This document shows, in pieces, positions 41,945-50,900 of a DNA stretch of 64,000 nt; the first letter of the stretch is position 1; each line of letters begins with the position of its first letter. Below the pieces are notes generated by a model that saw only the letters and a list, made by a program, of their open reading frames with translations, did no database searches and was not told where the DNA came from. The translations under genes were made by a program, and so were the position numbers. The DNA comes from UKL13-2 sp038206765 (lineage in GTDB: Bacteria; Pseudomonadota; Gammaproteobacteria; Burkholderiales; Usitatibacteraceae): assembly GCA_038206765.1 (NCBI GenBank), contig JBBRAM010000004.1, positions 124,001-188,000 of the forward strand, given 5' to 3'.

Positions 41945-43480
41945 ATGAAAGAATGCAATTTAAAAACCGCGGATCTTCATACTGATCGTCGAGCGTTCAT
42001 GAAGGCTATGTCGATTGCGGCAGCCACGCCGATGCTCGGTGGCATTATGCAGGCGGCCAATGCGGCCGGCCCCTTCACCGATTATCGTGCCATGGTTTGC
42101 GTATTTTTATACGGCGGTAATGATAGTCATAACCTGGTGATCCCGCTGGGTAGCGAATGGGCGGGCTATGCCAGCGCAAGGGGAAATTTGGCGATACCAG
42201 CCGGGAATGCATTGCCGATCAATGCCGGTATTTCGGGCCGCACATTCGGCTTACACCCGTCGATGGCGGGCTTAGCCAATATTTTTAATACGGATAAAAA
42301 AGTCGCCGTATTGTCCAATGTCGGCGTACTGTTGCAACCTACGCCGCTCGCTAGTTATAAATCACGAACCAATTTGCCGCCCCAGTTATTTTCGCACTCT
42401 GATATGCAAAGCCACTGGCAATCGGGGCATGCCGATGTACCCGCATTGACCGGTTGGGGAGGGCGCTTGGCCGATATTGTGGAGGCCGCTAACGGCAATA
42501 GCCAGGTTTCAGTATCGATCAGTGTGTCGGGGCAAAACTTACTGCAAAAGGGCGATCGCGTCGTTAGCTATACCGTGTCGGGTTGGAACAACCCGAAGAG
42601 CACGATCACCAGCCGCCTGCGTTCGTATCGAGACTGGGACAGCTATTCAGCCTCGCGTCCTGCTCCCCAAGCCGCATTTGAAAATCAACTCAAACTTGCC
42701 CGTACCAATATATTGGAAGACCAATGGGGCGATATGGCGGTTCGTGCACTTAATAGCGGTGAGTTTGTTAACGGTGTGTTGTATAACGTCAATGCCACTG
42801 GTGATCCACTCCGGGATTCGGCGGGCAATGTTTCCGAAAAATTTCCCATCACACCCGCACCACCGGTCAGCTTTACGAGCTCATCAGGCCAAGCACGCAC
42901 GAACGACCTGGCTAAGCAGTTGCGTTCAGTGGCGAATATGATTGCAGCGCGCGATAGTTTGGGCGTGAAGCGGCAGGTATTTTTTGTGTCGATTGGTGGC
43001 TTTGATAATCACGGCGACCAATTCAAGGACTCCAACAACGCAACCACCCCGATTTTGAGCGGCTACCATGCCGATCTATTTAAACAAGTTGACGAAGCGC
43101 TCACCTGGTTTTACAACTGGACCAAGACACAAAATATCGCTAACAACGTTACCACCTTTACCATGTCGGAATTTGGTCGCACGCTTACTTCAAACGGCGC
43201 CGGCAGCGACCACGGCTGGGGCGGACATCACGTTGTTTTAGGCGGTGCGGTGAATGGCGGCACGATTTATGGCGGGGCAAATGCCGGTGAAGAGTTCCCA
43301 ATCGTCGCCGTCAATACGACTACTGATGTTGGTCAGGGCAGATTGCTACCCACCACATCGGTTGATGAAGTCGGCGCCACATTGTCGAAATGGATGGGCG
43401 CGTCCGCCAGCGAACTAACCACAATATTCCCGAATTTAGGACGCTTCGCAAGGCCGGGTGGAATGTCGTTTTTGAACTGA
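41945..43480 (+). CDS. DUF1501 family protein, Tat-exported
   Basis: 511 residues. A twin-arginine signal is visible (TDRRAFMKAMSIAAATPMLGG, then AANAAGPF). The core has VCVFLYGGNDSHNLVIPLG, QLFSHSDMQSHWQSG, FFVSIGGFDNHGDQ and TMSEFGRTLTSNGAGSDHGWGGHHVVLGG. These are the conserved blocks of DUF1501, a family related to the alkaline phosphatase/sulfatase fold; activity is unproven. AAGGA stands before the ATG, and the gene starts 10 bases after the DUF1800 stop, so both are one operon. Tat export implies folding, perhaps with a metal, before secretion. Confidence 0.9.
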   Translation: MKECNLKTADLHTDRRAFMKAMSIAAATPMLGGIMQAANAAGPFTDYRAMVCVFLYGGNDSHNLVIPLGSEWAGYASARGNLAIPAGNALPINAGISGRTFGLHPSMAGLANIFNTDKKVAVLSNVGVLLQPTPLASYKSRTNLPPQLFSHSDMQSHWQSGHADVPALTGWGGRLADIVEAANGNSQVSVSISVSGQNLLQKGDRVVSYTVSGWNNPKSTITSRLRSYRDWDSYSASRPAPQAAFENQLKLARTNILEDQWGDMAVRALNSGEFVNGVLYNVNATGDPLRDSAGNVSEKFPITPAPPVSFTSSSGQARTNDLAKQLRSVANMIAARDSLGVKRQVFFVSIGGFDNHGDQFKDSNNATTPILSGYHADLFKQVDEALTWFYNWTKTQNIANNVTTFTMSEFGRTLTSNGAGSDHGWGGHHVVLGGAVNGGTIYGGANAGEEFPIVAVNTTTDVGQGRLLPTTSVDEVGATLSKWMGASASELTTIFPNLGRFARPGGMSFLN

Positions 43481-43646
43481 GCGGTCGTTACGATTGAATC
43501 AATTTAGGTGGTGAGAGCTTACGCGGCTATTGCCTGCAAGCGCGATTGCTTTTGCAAAGCGGACACATCAACACTTCGATTGGATACTGGCTTTCGCTGA
43601 TTCCATGACTTTAACGCGCACCACATGCCAAGAAAAAAATGCAACT

Positions 43647-43675
43647 AAAAAGGGCGCAGTCTTTGCGCCCTTTTT
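43647..43675. terminator. Bidirectional terminator between the DUF1501 gene and psiF
   Basis: AAAAAGGGCGCA and TGCGCCCTTTTT form a 12-bp stem on a 5-base loop. It fits the ends of both convergent genes. Confidence 0.92.
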
Positions 43676-43708
43676 CGTTGCCTACAGATTTGCTTACTAA
43701 GAGACCCC

Positions 43709-44041
43709 TTATTTACTCAGGCACTCTTTCATAAACGCCTTGCGCTCGTCGCCTTTTTTACCGCCCGTTTTGGCGTCGGCGTTACAAGACTTCATTTTTT
43801 CTTGTTGCGCTTTCTTTTTGTCGCTGACCGCGGCCTTGTCAGGGTTGCCGTCCTTTTTCAGACATTCCGACATAAAGGCCTTGCGTTCAGATTTGTCTTT
43901 GCCAGTTGTTTTGAAATCGGCGCTACAGGTTTTCATCTTGTTGTTTTGTGCGCTCTTGCCATCGGTCGCGGCATGGGCTGAAGTCGCTGCGATTGGGAGC
44001 GCAAGCAAGAGTGCTACTAAGCATTTTTTAAAATTATTCAT
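43709..44041 (-). CDS. psiF: PsiF repeat protein
   Basis: Exported protein of 110 residues with a signal peptide (LVALLLALPIAATSAHA) and two PsiF repeats: MKTCSADFKTTGKDKSERKAFMSECLKK and MKSCNADAKTGGKKGDERKAFMKECLSK. Each repeat has two cysteines. The linker between them is Lys/Ala-rich. The E. coli gene is phosphate-starvation inducible; the function is unknown and no Pho box was seen here. GGAG is seven bases before the ATG. Confidence 0.93.
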   Translation of the reverse strand: MNNFKKCLVALLLALPIAATSAHAATDGKSAQNNKMKTCSADFKTTGKDKSERKAFMSECLKKDGNPDKAAVSDKKKAQQEKMKSCNADAKTGGKKGDERKAFMKECLSK

Positions 44042-44137
44042 TGATCATCTCCGGAAGTATTTAGTGGCACGCCAAAAGTTTAATGCAGGGTAAGGGTTTG
44101 GAAAAGTCCTGCAATGCTGAAAACGCTTGTTGTTGGT

Positions 44138-46327
44138 TTAGGTTGACCGCGCCAAACCATTCACGTTAACCGATATGCCGTTGAGGGCAGCGTTGCCGGA
44201 AACAGCGTCAATATCCGCAGCGTCGCACAAATCGTTGTAACTGACGCCAGCGTGCTCGTGTGCAAGTCCCAGGCGGGTGCCTGAACGGCTATGGCCAAAG
44301 CCATGTGGTAGCGAGACCACGCCCGGCATAAGGCTATCGGTTGCCTGCACCGCGATGTTGACTTCACCAGTGGCTGAAGAAATTCGTACAATCTGACCAT
44401 CTTGCAGGCCACGCGCAGCCAGATCAACGGGATGCATCATGAGCTGATCGCGTGGTTTACCTTTGACCAGGCGATGTACATTGTGCATCCAAGAATTATT
44501 GCTGCGAACATGGCGGCGGCCAATCATGGTTAGCGGCGTGCTACTTCGCACCTCTATGCCAAACTCTAGCACTGGTGCGGCGCTTGGATGGAGACCACCT
44601 TCCGGTGGCGAGGCATCGACTAAATGGCGTTTCAGCCGCGCAACGTCGCCAATAATCGCATCTGGTGCACAGTTTATCTTGCCATCGTGGGTTTCAAGCC
44701 GCGCGTAAATCGATGGCTTGAGTGCGCCAAGATCAATCCCGTGTTCGGCTTCTTTCAGCGCGCCAAACGAAATGCCGTGCGACGATTCGCCGGCTTTCAA
44801 CATCGCTTCGATCATGTTCGTTGTTGACGTCGCAGGACGCGAATCGCGTCCTAATTTTGCGGCAAGGCGATTGACTAATTCTCCAAAAATCTCCCAATCA
44901 TAGCGTTCATCTGCGGGTTTCGGCCACACTGCACCGTTGAAGCGCGTAACGTTGCGCACGGCAAACGCATTGAACACATAGTCGTAGTGGTCGTGATTTA
45001 AATGTGAGGTTGGCGGCAAAATCAGATCAGCGTGCCGTGTGGTTTCGTTGAGATAAATATCAATGGACACCATAAAATCGAGGGACGCCAGCGCCTCATC
45101 CATTTTTCGGCCGTTTGGCGTGGATAGCACGGGGTTTCCGCAGGTGGTGACCAGCGCTTTGATTTGACCTTCGCCTTTGGTCAATATTTCCTCTGCCATG
45201 GCCGCCACTGGCAACTCGCCGCCTGACTCAGGCAGCTTGCTAACCCGCGAATGCCAGCGCGCATAGCTGCCGGGCTTGGTGCCGCGTCCGGTGGTGGGGA
45301 TGATTGGGTTGGTTGGCAAGCTACCGCCCACGCGATCCAAATTGCCAGTGACGATATTCATCAATTGCACTAGCCACTGATTGAGCGTGCCGAAGGCCTG
45401 CAGCGTCGTGCCAAGGCGACCATAGCAGATGGCTGAGGGTGCGTGCGCAAACTCGCGGGCAAGGCGGCGAATAGTGGCGGCATCAATACCCGTGACGAGC
45501 GCGGCAGCCTCGGGCGTAATGTCGGCAATGGCAGCCAGTGCGGCGTCTAAGCCATTGAGTTTTTCAGGATGAGAAATCCGAAATAAATTTTCGGATTTCA
45601 AGACATTAATCATCGCCATCAAAAGCGCCGCATCGCCGCTGGGGCGGATGAAATGATGTTCACTGGCAATTTCGGCGGTTTCAGTGCGGCGCGGATCAAT
45701 CACTACTACCTTGCCGCCACGTTCTTTGATCGCATGCAATCGTTTCGTGACATCGGGAACGGTCATCAAACTCCCGTTGGAGGCAACTGGATTCCCACCT
45801 AAGATCAGAAAATAATCGGTGTGATCAATGTCTGGGATCGTAATCATGAACTGATGACCGAACATTAAATATGACGTCAATTGTTGGGGTAATTGATCGA
45901 CCGATGTCGCGCTAAATGCGTTCTTGGTTTTTAGTACACGCACTAGCGATGGCACACTAAACAGCGTGCCGATATTGTGTACCGACGGATTGCCCGCGTA
46001 AAAGCCGACGGCGTTATCGCCATGCTTCAAATTCACAGCGGACAGTTTTTCTGCAGCCAAATCAAAGGCCTCGTCCCATGAAATTGTTTGCCATTTTGCA
46101 TTGCCATTGGAACCGATTATTTTTTTAAGCGGATGGCGCAAGCGGTTCTCATCTTCGTATAAATCTTTAATCGCAACGCCCTTCGGGCAAATATGACCGC
46201 GACTAAACGGGTCGGCCTCATCGCCGCGAATACCGACGATGTTGTCGCCGTCGATTTTCATTTCTAAGCCGCAGATTGCCTCGCACAAGTGGCAAGCCCG
46301 ATAGACTGTTCTGAGCGTGTTTTTCAT
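44138..46327 (-). CDS. Molybdopterin-dependent oxidoreductase of unknown substrate
   Basis: 729 residues of the bis-MGD (DMSO reductase) family. The [4Fe-4S] ligand motif is CHLCEAICGLE near residue 13, with the fourth cysteine in SRGHICPKG. Other landmarks: VDQLPQQL, LILGGNPVASNGSLM, VVVIDPRRTETAEIASEHHFIRPSGDAALL and the C-terminal molybdopterin-dinucleotide domain (PLTMIGRRHVRSNNSWMHN, LMMHPVDLAARGLQDGQIVRISS). No signal peptide or selenocysteine is seen, so it is likely cytoplasmic. The substrate cannot be named; formate dehydrogenase-like is the nearest guess. No partner subunit is adjacent; mntP lies 3 bases upstream on the same strand. Confidence 0.88.
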   Translation of the reverse strand: MKNTLRTVYRACHLCEAICGLEMKIDGDNIVGIRGDEADPFSRGHICPKGVAIKDLYEDENRLRHPLKKIIGSNGNAKWQTISWDEAFDLAAEKLSAVNLKHGDNAVGFYAGNPSVHNIGTLFSVPSLVRVLKTKNAFSATSVDQLPQQLTSYLMFGHQFMITIPDIDHTDYFLILGGNPVASNGSLMTVPDVTKRLHAIKERGGKVVVIDPRRTETAEIASEHHFIRPSGDAALLMAMINVLKSENLFRISHPEKLNGLDAALAAIADITPEAAALVTGIDAATIRRLAREFAHAPSAICYGRLGTTLQAFGTLNQWLVQLMNIVTGNLDRVGGSLPTNPIIPTTGRGTKPGSYARWHSRVSKLPESGGELPVAAMAEEILTKGEGQIKALVTTCGNPVLSTPNGRKMDEALASLDFMVSIDIYLNETTRHADLILPPTSHLNHDHYDYVFNAFAVRNVTRFNGAVWPKPADERYDWEIFGELVNRLAAKLGRDSRPATSTTNMIEAMLKAGESSHGISFGALKEAEHGIDLGALKPSIYARLETHDGKINCAPDAIIGDVARLKRHLVDASPPEGGLHPSAAPVLEFGIEVRSSTPLTMIGRRHVRSNNSWMHNVHRLVKGKPRDQLMMHPVDLAARGLQDGQIVRISSATGEVNIAVQATDSLMPGVVSLPHGFGHSRSGTRLGLAHEHAGVSYNDLCDAADIDAVSGNAALNGISVNVNGLARST

Positions 46328-46330
46328 AAG

Positions 46331-46906
46331 CTAACTTCCAAAAATGAGTGGAACTAAAAGTGGCCAAAACAAAATTTTGCAGCCAATCACGATCAATACC
46401 AGGCCGCCAAATGCCTCCGCATATTGCGCAACGGATTTCCCCAGCCGAGCACCGAACCAAACTGCCGGCAAACAAAGCGCAAACGTGATGACGCCGATAA
46501 ACGCGACGGTGGCAACAAGCCCTGTTTGCAACAGCGAAAATGATACGCCAACCGCAAAAGCGTCCAAGCTGGTGGCAATAGCGAGCACGAAAATCTTTTT
46601 TGCCCTAAATGGTGAATGTATTCTTTCCGCAGCCGCGTCGCGCGATTCAATAATCATTTTAACGCCAAGTGCCAGCAACACCACGAAGGCAATGATGCCG
46701 CCGTACGCGTTAATCCAATGAGCAATGGAGAGCCCTAGCAAATAGCCTAGCAGCGGCATCACGGCCTGAAAAAAACCGAAGTAGGCCGCCATTTTGAACG
46801 CATCGCGTAGCCGTAATTGCTTGACAGATAAGCCGCTCGCGATGGAGACGGCAACAGCGTCCATCGCGAGCCCGATGGCCGTCAGTGTTAATTCGGCAAT
46901 ATTCAT
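46331..46906 (-). CDS. mntP: Manganese efflux pump MntP
   Basis: Inner-membrane exporter of 191 residues with six predicted membrane segments. Both conserved Asp motifs are seen, DAVAVSIASG (Asp16) and LDAFAVGVSFSL, in the two inverted halves. Only 17 bases separate it from ldcA, so the yybP-ykoY manganese riboswitch often found before mntP has no room here. It is probably co-transcribed with ldcA and the molybdoenzyme gene. Confidence 0.93.
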   Translation of the reverse strand: MNIAELTLTAIGLAMDAVAVSIASGLSVKQLRLRDAFKMAAYFGFFQAVMPLLGYLLGLSIAHWINAYGGIIAFVVLLALGVKMIIESRDAAAERIHSPFRAKKIFVLAIATSLDAFAVGVSFSLLQTGLVATVAFIGVITFALCLPAVWFGARLGKSVAQYAEAFGGLVLIVIGCKILFWPLLVPLIFGS

Positions 46907-46923
46907 TGATGCCTTTTTGAGGG

Positions 46924-47928
46924 CTAATAGCTAAGCGAAAACGCATTGGGCGCGATGTCAAAAATTGCCTTACCACCATACGGAATCGTTAATTTTTTCG
47001 CAACGTGGCCGAACGGCAAGCCAGTAAGGACAGGGCAGGGCAACAGGGTGCGCAATGTGTCGACGACATGTTCCATGGTGTACGCAAAGCGGCCGGAGCT
47101 TGGAACACAGTCAGTGAAATCCGCGATGATAATCGCTTTTTGTTTTTGCAAAATGCCAGCATGGAAGAGCTGTAAAAATTGCCGTTCAATCGCGTAAGGT
47201 TCTTCACCAATTTCTTCAAAAAATAAAATGCCGCCATCTAGATCTGGCATAAACGGGGTGCCGACAAGATGCGCGAAAAGCGACAGATTACTGCCCCAAA
47301 TCGGGCCGGTCAGGGTTTGCGGGGGATAGTCGTGGACGCAAGCGATTGCGCCTGTACTGACGGGATCGCCTTGCAGGGCGGGCCAGCAATGCGCTGCCAT
47401 GAACGCGTGATCTGCAGCGTATTTTGCTTGCTTGGATTCTGGAACGAAGCGTGGCACTGTAGCAGGATCTGTCTCAGCATCTGTTTTTGAATCTGCGCGC
47501 CAATCAAAGTCGGTTGCAGAGCCGGGGCCGGCAAAAGTAATGAGGTTCGCCCGTGCCAACGCGGCTAAATTGAACGCCGTGAAGTCGCTGAATCCGCAGA
47601 ATATCTTGCGTGACGCCGCGACTGCGAGCCAGTCAATACCATGCAGCAATCGCGTGAAACCATAGCCACCGCGAGACATCATCATCACGTCAATGGTTGG
47701 GTCAGCAAGCATCGCGTGAAAGCTCGCCAAGCGTTCAGCATCAGTGCCAGCAAAATAACGCCATTCATGCAGTGCTTCTGGTGCGCCAACAACTTTATAG
47801 CCAAATGATCTGAGCGTTCGCACGCCGGCCTCATGGCGATCCAAACTTAATGCGCCGGACGGCGAAAAAATACCAATCGTAGCGCCGGGTTTTAGCGGGG
47901 CTGGTTTGGAAAATGTCGAATTGGTCAT
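46924..47928 (-). CDS. ldcA: LD-carboxypeptidase (peptidase S66)
   Basis: Cytoplasmic serine peptidase of peptidoglycan recycling that removes the terminal D-Ala from tetrapeptides. From ATG 47928 it has 334 residues; an ATG ten codons earlier lacks a ribosome site. Family blocks: ATIGIFSPSGALSLDR, MMMSRGGYGFTRLLHGIDW, FCGFSDFTAFNLAAL and ILFFEEIGEEPYAIERQFLQL with the charge-relay Glu. The nucleophile region reads FAGPGSATDF rather than the more usual GPM-x-S form. A roughly 35-residue insertion (WRADSKTDAETDPATVPRFV) follows it. Confidence 0.87.
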   Translation of the reverse strand: MTNSTFSKPAPLKPGATIGIFSPSGALSLDRHEAGVRTLRSFGYKVVGAPEALHEWRYFAGTDAERLASFHAMLADPTIDVMMMSRGGYGFTRLLHGIDWLAVAASRKIFCGFSDFTAFNLAALARANLITFAGPGSATDFDWRADSKTDAETDPATVPRFVPESKQAKYAADHAFMAAHCWPALQGDPVSTGAIACVHDYPPQTLTGPIWGSNLSLFAHLVGTPFMPDLDGGILFFEEIGEEPYAIERQFLQLFHAGILQKQKAIIIADFTDCVPSSGRFAYTMEHVVDTLRTLLPCPVLTGLPFGHVAKKLTIPYGGKAIFDIAPNAFSLSY

Positions 47929-47965
47929 CCTTGATTCCGGCGTTATTTGATGCCGCATTTAAGGG

Positions 47966-50242
47966 TTAGCGGCGCAAAGCTTGCGCATCCACCACCGCCA
48001 AGGCCGTCATGTTGATGATTCTGCGCACGGTTGCAGTTGGTGTGACGATATGTACCGGCATCGCCGAGCCCAGTAGTATTGGACCAATCGTGATCCCGCC
48101 GCCGGACGCTGTCTTCAATAAATTGAACGAAATATTGGCGGCATCCAGCGTGGGCATGATCAATAAATTTGCATCACCTTTTAAGCGGGAATTTGGTATT
48201 GCGCGATAACGAACGTCGACAGATAACGCCGCATCACCATGCATTTCGCCATCCACTTCCAGGTCAGGCGCCTGGGCATTGATCAGCGCTAAGGCATCAC
48301 GCATTTTGACAGCGGAGGGCTCGTTGGACGAACCAAAGCTGGAATGCGACAGTAGTGCCGCTTTCGGTATCACGCCAAATCGACGCATCTCTTCCGCCGC
48401 CAAAATGGTCATCTCCGCAATTTGCGCCGGGGTCGGGTCAGGGTTCACATACGTATCGCAAATAAATACGGTACGCGTCGGCATCATCAGTACGTTCATG
48501 GCATACATATGCTTCACGCCTGCGCGTCGACCGATTACCTGATCAACATAATGCAAGTGAAGAGCGTGGGTGCCGAAAGTGCCGCAAATCATGCCGTCGG
48601 CGTGGCCTTTATGCATCATCATCGCACCGATTAAGGTAAGGCGACGGCGCATTTCTATTTTGGCGTATTGCTCTGAAACGCCGCGCCTGGCGGTGAGTTT
48701 GTAGTATTCCTGCCAGTAATCACGATAACGCGCATCGTATTCGGGATTGATGATTTCAATATCAACGCCAATCTTCATGCGCAGGCCGAATTTTTCAATC
48801 CGCTTCTCAATGATCGCGGGGCGGCCAATCAAAATCGGCTTGGCGAGCCCTTCATCAACGACCACTTGGACAGCACGCATAACGCGCTCATCTTCTCCCT
48901 CAGCATAAACAATTCGCTTCGGTGCCTGTTTCGCTTTCGAAAACACCGGCTTCATAATCAGGCCGGATTGATACACAAACTGATCCAAACGCTGCAAATA
49001 CGCAGGCCAATCGGTAATCGGGCTGGTTGCGACACCGCTGTCCATGGCCGCTTTAGCGACCGCAGGTGCCACTTTGGCAATCAAGCGTGGGTCGAACGGT
49101 TTGGGAATCAAATAATCTTTGCCAAAGCCGGATGCGTTTTCACCATAAGCCATTGCGACAATATCGGATTGCTCGGATTGCGCTAACTCGGCGATGGCTA
49201 ACACTGCTGCTAATTTCATTTGTTCATTGATCGTTGTCGCGCCCACATCGAGCGCGCCACGGAAAATAAACGGAAAGCACAACACGTTGTTGACCTGATT
49301 CGGGTAATCTGATCGGCCCGTTGCAATGACTGCGTCCGAGCGCACTTCGCGCACTTCTTCGGGCGTAATCTCTGGCGTTGGATTAGCAAGCGCCATGATG
49401 AGTGGATTTGCGGCCATTTGTTTGACCATCTCTTTTTTCAGCACGCCACCAGCGGATAGCCCCAAAAACACATCGGCATCGGCAATCACGTCGCCAAGCT
49501 TTCGTGCCGACGTATCTTGTGCGTAGCGCGCTTTGTTAGGGTCCATTTCTTCGATACGGCCGGCGTAAACAACACCCGCAATATCAGTGACCCAAATATT
49601 CGACATCTTTACGCCAAGTGCCACCAGCATATCTAAACACGCTAATGCGGCCGCACCCGCGCCGGAGACCACCAGTTTTACGTCGCCAATATTTTTGCCC
49701 ACGACTTTTAAGCCGTTCACAAACGCCGCGCCAACGATGATTGCCGTACCGTGCTGGTCGTCATGAAAAACAGGGATCTTCATTCGCTCACGACATTTGC
49801 GTTCAACATAAAAGCATTCTGGTGCTTTGATGTCTTCCAAATTAATGCCACCAAATGTTGGCTCCAGCGCGCAAATAATATCGACCAATTTATCCGGGTC
49901 GAGCTCGTTGACTTCGATATCAAACACATCAATGCCGGCAAATTTTTTGAACAGCACAGCCTTGCCTTCCATCACCGGCTTGGCGGCGAGTGGGCCGATA
50001 TTGCCCAAGCCGAGCACGGCCGTGCCGTTGGTGATGACGGCAACCAAATTGCCGCGCGCGGTGTAGTGGCGCACATCGGCGGGATTTTCGGCAATTGCCT
50101 CGCAGACGGCTGCTACGCCGGGCGTGTACGCCAGCCCCAAATCCCGCTGGGTGGCAAGCGGTTTGGTAGCTGAAATTTCGAGCTTGCCGGGGGTCGGCCA
50201 ACGATGATATTCGAGTGCGTTTTTTTTCAAATCGTCAAGCAT
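47966..50242 (-). CDS. maeB: NADP-dependent malic enzyme with C-terminal phosphotransacetylase-like domain
   Basis: Oxidative decarboxylation of malate to pyruvate with NADPH formation. The 758-residue protein starts at ATG 50242 (GGAG five bases upstream), giving MLDDLKKNALEYHRWPTPGK, the standard start. Residues 1-430 are the malic enzyme (LAYTPGVAAVCEAI, FDIEVNELDPDKLVDIICALEPTFGGINLEDI, VSGAGAAALACLDML). Residues about 430-758 are related to phosphotransacetylase but regulatory in MaeB (known: acetyl-CoA responsive). Monocistronic by context. Confidence 0.94.
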   Translation of the reverse strand: MLDDLKKNALEYHRWPTPGKLEISATKPLATQRDLGLAYTPGVAAVCEAIAENPADVRHYTARGNLVAVITNGTAVLGLGNIGPLAAKPVMEGKAVLFKKFAGIDVFDIEVNELDPDKLVDIICALEPTFGGINLEDIKAPECFYVERKCRERMKIPVFHDDQHGTAIIVGAAFVNGLKVVGKNIGDVKLVVSGAGAAALACLDMLVALGVKMSNIWVTDIAGVVYAGRIEEMDPNKARYAQDTSARKLGDVIADADVFLGLSAGGVLKKEMVKQMAANPLIMALANPTPEITPEEVREVRSDAVIATGRSDYPNQVNNVLCFPFIFRGALDVGATTINEQMKLAAVLAIAELAQSEQSDIVAMAYGENASGFGKDYLIPKPFDPRLIAKVAPAVAKAAMDSGVATSPITDWPAYLQRLDQFVYQSGLIMKPVFSKAKQAPKRIVYAEGEDERVMRAVQVVVDEGLAKPILIGRPAIIEKRIEKFGLRMKIGVDIEIINPEYDARYRDYWQEYYKLTARRGVSEQYAKIEMRRRLTLIGAMMMHKGHADGMICGTFGTHALHLHYVDQVIGRRAGVKHMYAMNVLMMPTRTVFICDTYVNPDPTPAQIAEMTILAAEEMRRFGVIPKAALLSHSSFGSSNEPSAVKMRDALALINAQAPDLEVDGEMHGDAALSVDVRYRAIPNSRLKGDANLLIMPTLDAANISFNLLKTASGGGITIGPILLGSAMPVHIVTPTATVRRIINMTALAVVDAQALRR

Positions 50243-50487
50243 GAAAACTCCGGCATATTGATGAATGATAGTTAATGTTGACGCAAAAACTGTTGAGAGG
50301 CGATGTACCACGCCACTTCGTGTGCGCCCCTTGGTGCATTTCAATTAAAGTTTAACATGGGCATTGCTCGCAACTTTATGCAAATCTCTCATACGGCTGT
50401 CGCTGTAATGAATGCTGATTTCGTTCGCCAAGCCAAGCGGCCCCAAAACATAGAGTTTGCGCGGAAATGCTTGACAATCAAAACAAT

Positions 50488-50507
50488 ATAACTAATCATA
50501 TGGTTAT
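50488..50507. promoter_or_regulatory. Possible operator dyad at the arsR-type gene
   Basis: ATAAC-N10-GTTAT overlaps both candidate start codons. The 9-mer CAATATAAC at its left edge recurs at 50844-50852, just before the amidohydrolase gene. ArsR-family repressors bind AT-rich dyads of this type. TTGACA lies at 50471-50476. Confidence 0.4.
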
Positions 50508-50814
50508 GAATATAGACTATACAAAAACCATCCCACCCGCTTGGCGTAATTTTGCGAAGGTTTTTATTGCGCTTGGTGATGAGCATCGCCAGCGCATTAT
50601 GTTGACCTTTGAGGCAGGCGAGCAACTTAATGTCGGGCAGATTGTTGAAGTTTCCACGCTGTCGCGCTCCGCAGTTTCGCATCACCTCAAAATCCTACGT
50701 GAAGCCGGTGTTTTGGAGAGCGAAAAAAGGGGCAAAGAAGTCTACTTCTGGCTTAATAAAAAGCCGATCAGGGAATCGTTGCAAGCAGTGCTGGATTACG
50801 TAAAGTCACAATAG
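50500..50814 (+). CDS. ArsR-family transcriptional regulator
   Basis: Winged helix-turn-helix repressor of about 104 residues. The ArsR core is clear: VFIALGDEHRQRIMLTFEAGEQLNVGQIVEVSTLSRSAVSHHLKILREAGVLESEKRGKEVYFWLNK. The usual metal-binding CVC motif in helix 3 is absent (VEVSTLS instead), so it may sense something else than arsenic or cadmium. Starts at ATG 50500 or 50506; a TTG at 50467 is less likely. It probably controls the following amidohydrolase and transporter genes. Confidence 0.85.
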   Translation: MVMNIDYTKTIPPAWRNFAKVFIALGDEHRQRIMLTFEAGEQLNVGQIVEVSTLSRSAVSHHLKILREAGVLESEKRGKEVYFWLNKKPIRESLQAVLDYVKSQ

Positions 50815-50900
50815 GTTTCGGCAAACGAGTAAAAAAATTTACGCAATATAACGAAATAATTAAATATATAGTTGTGTAGCGCAACGAATTCAACGAGGCC

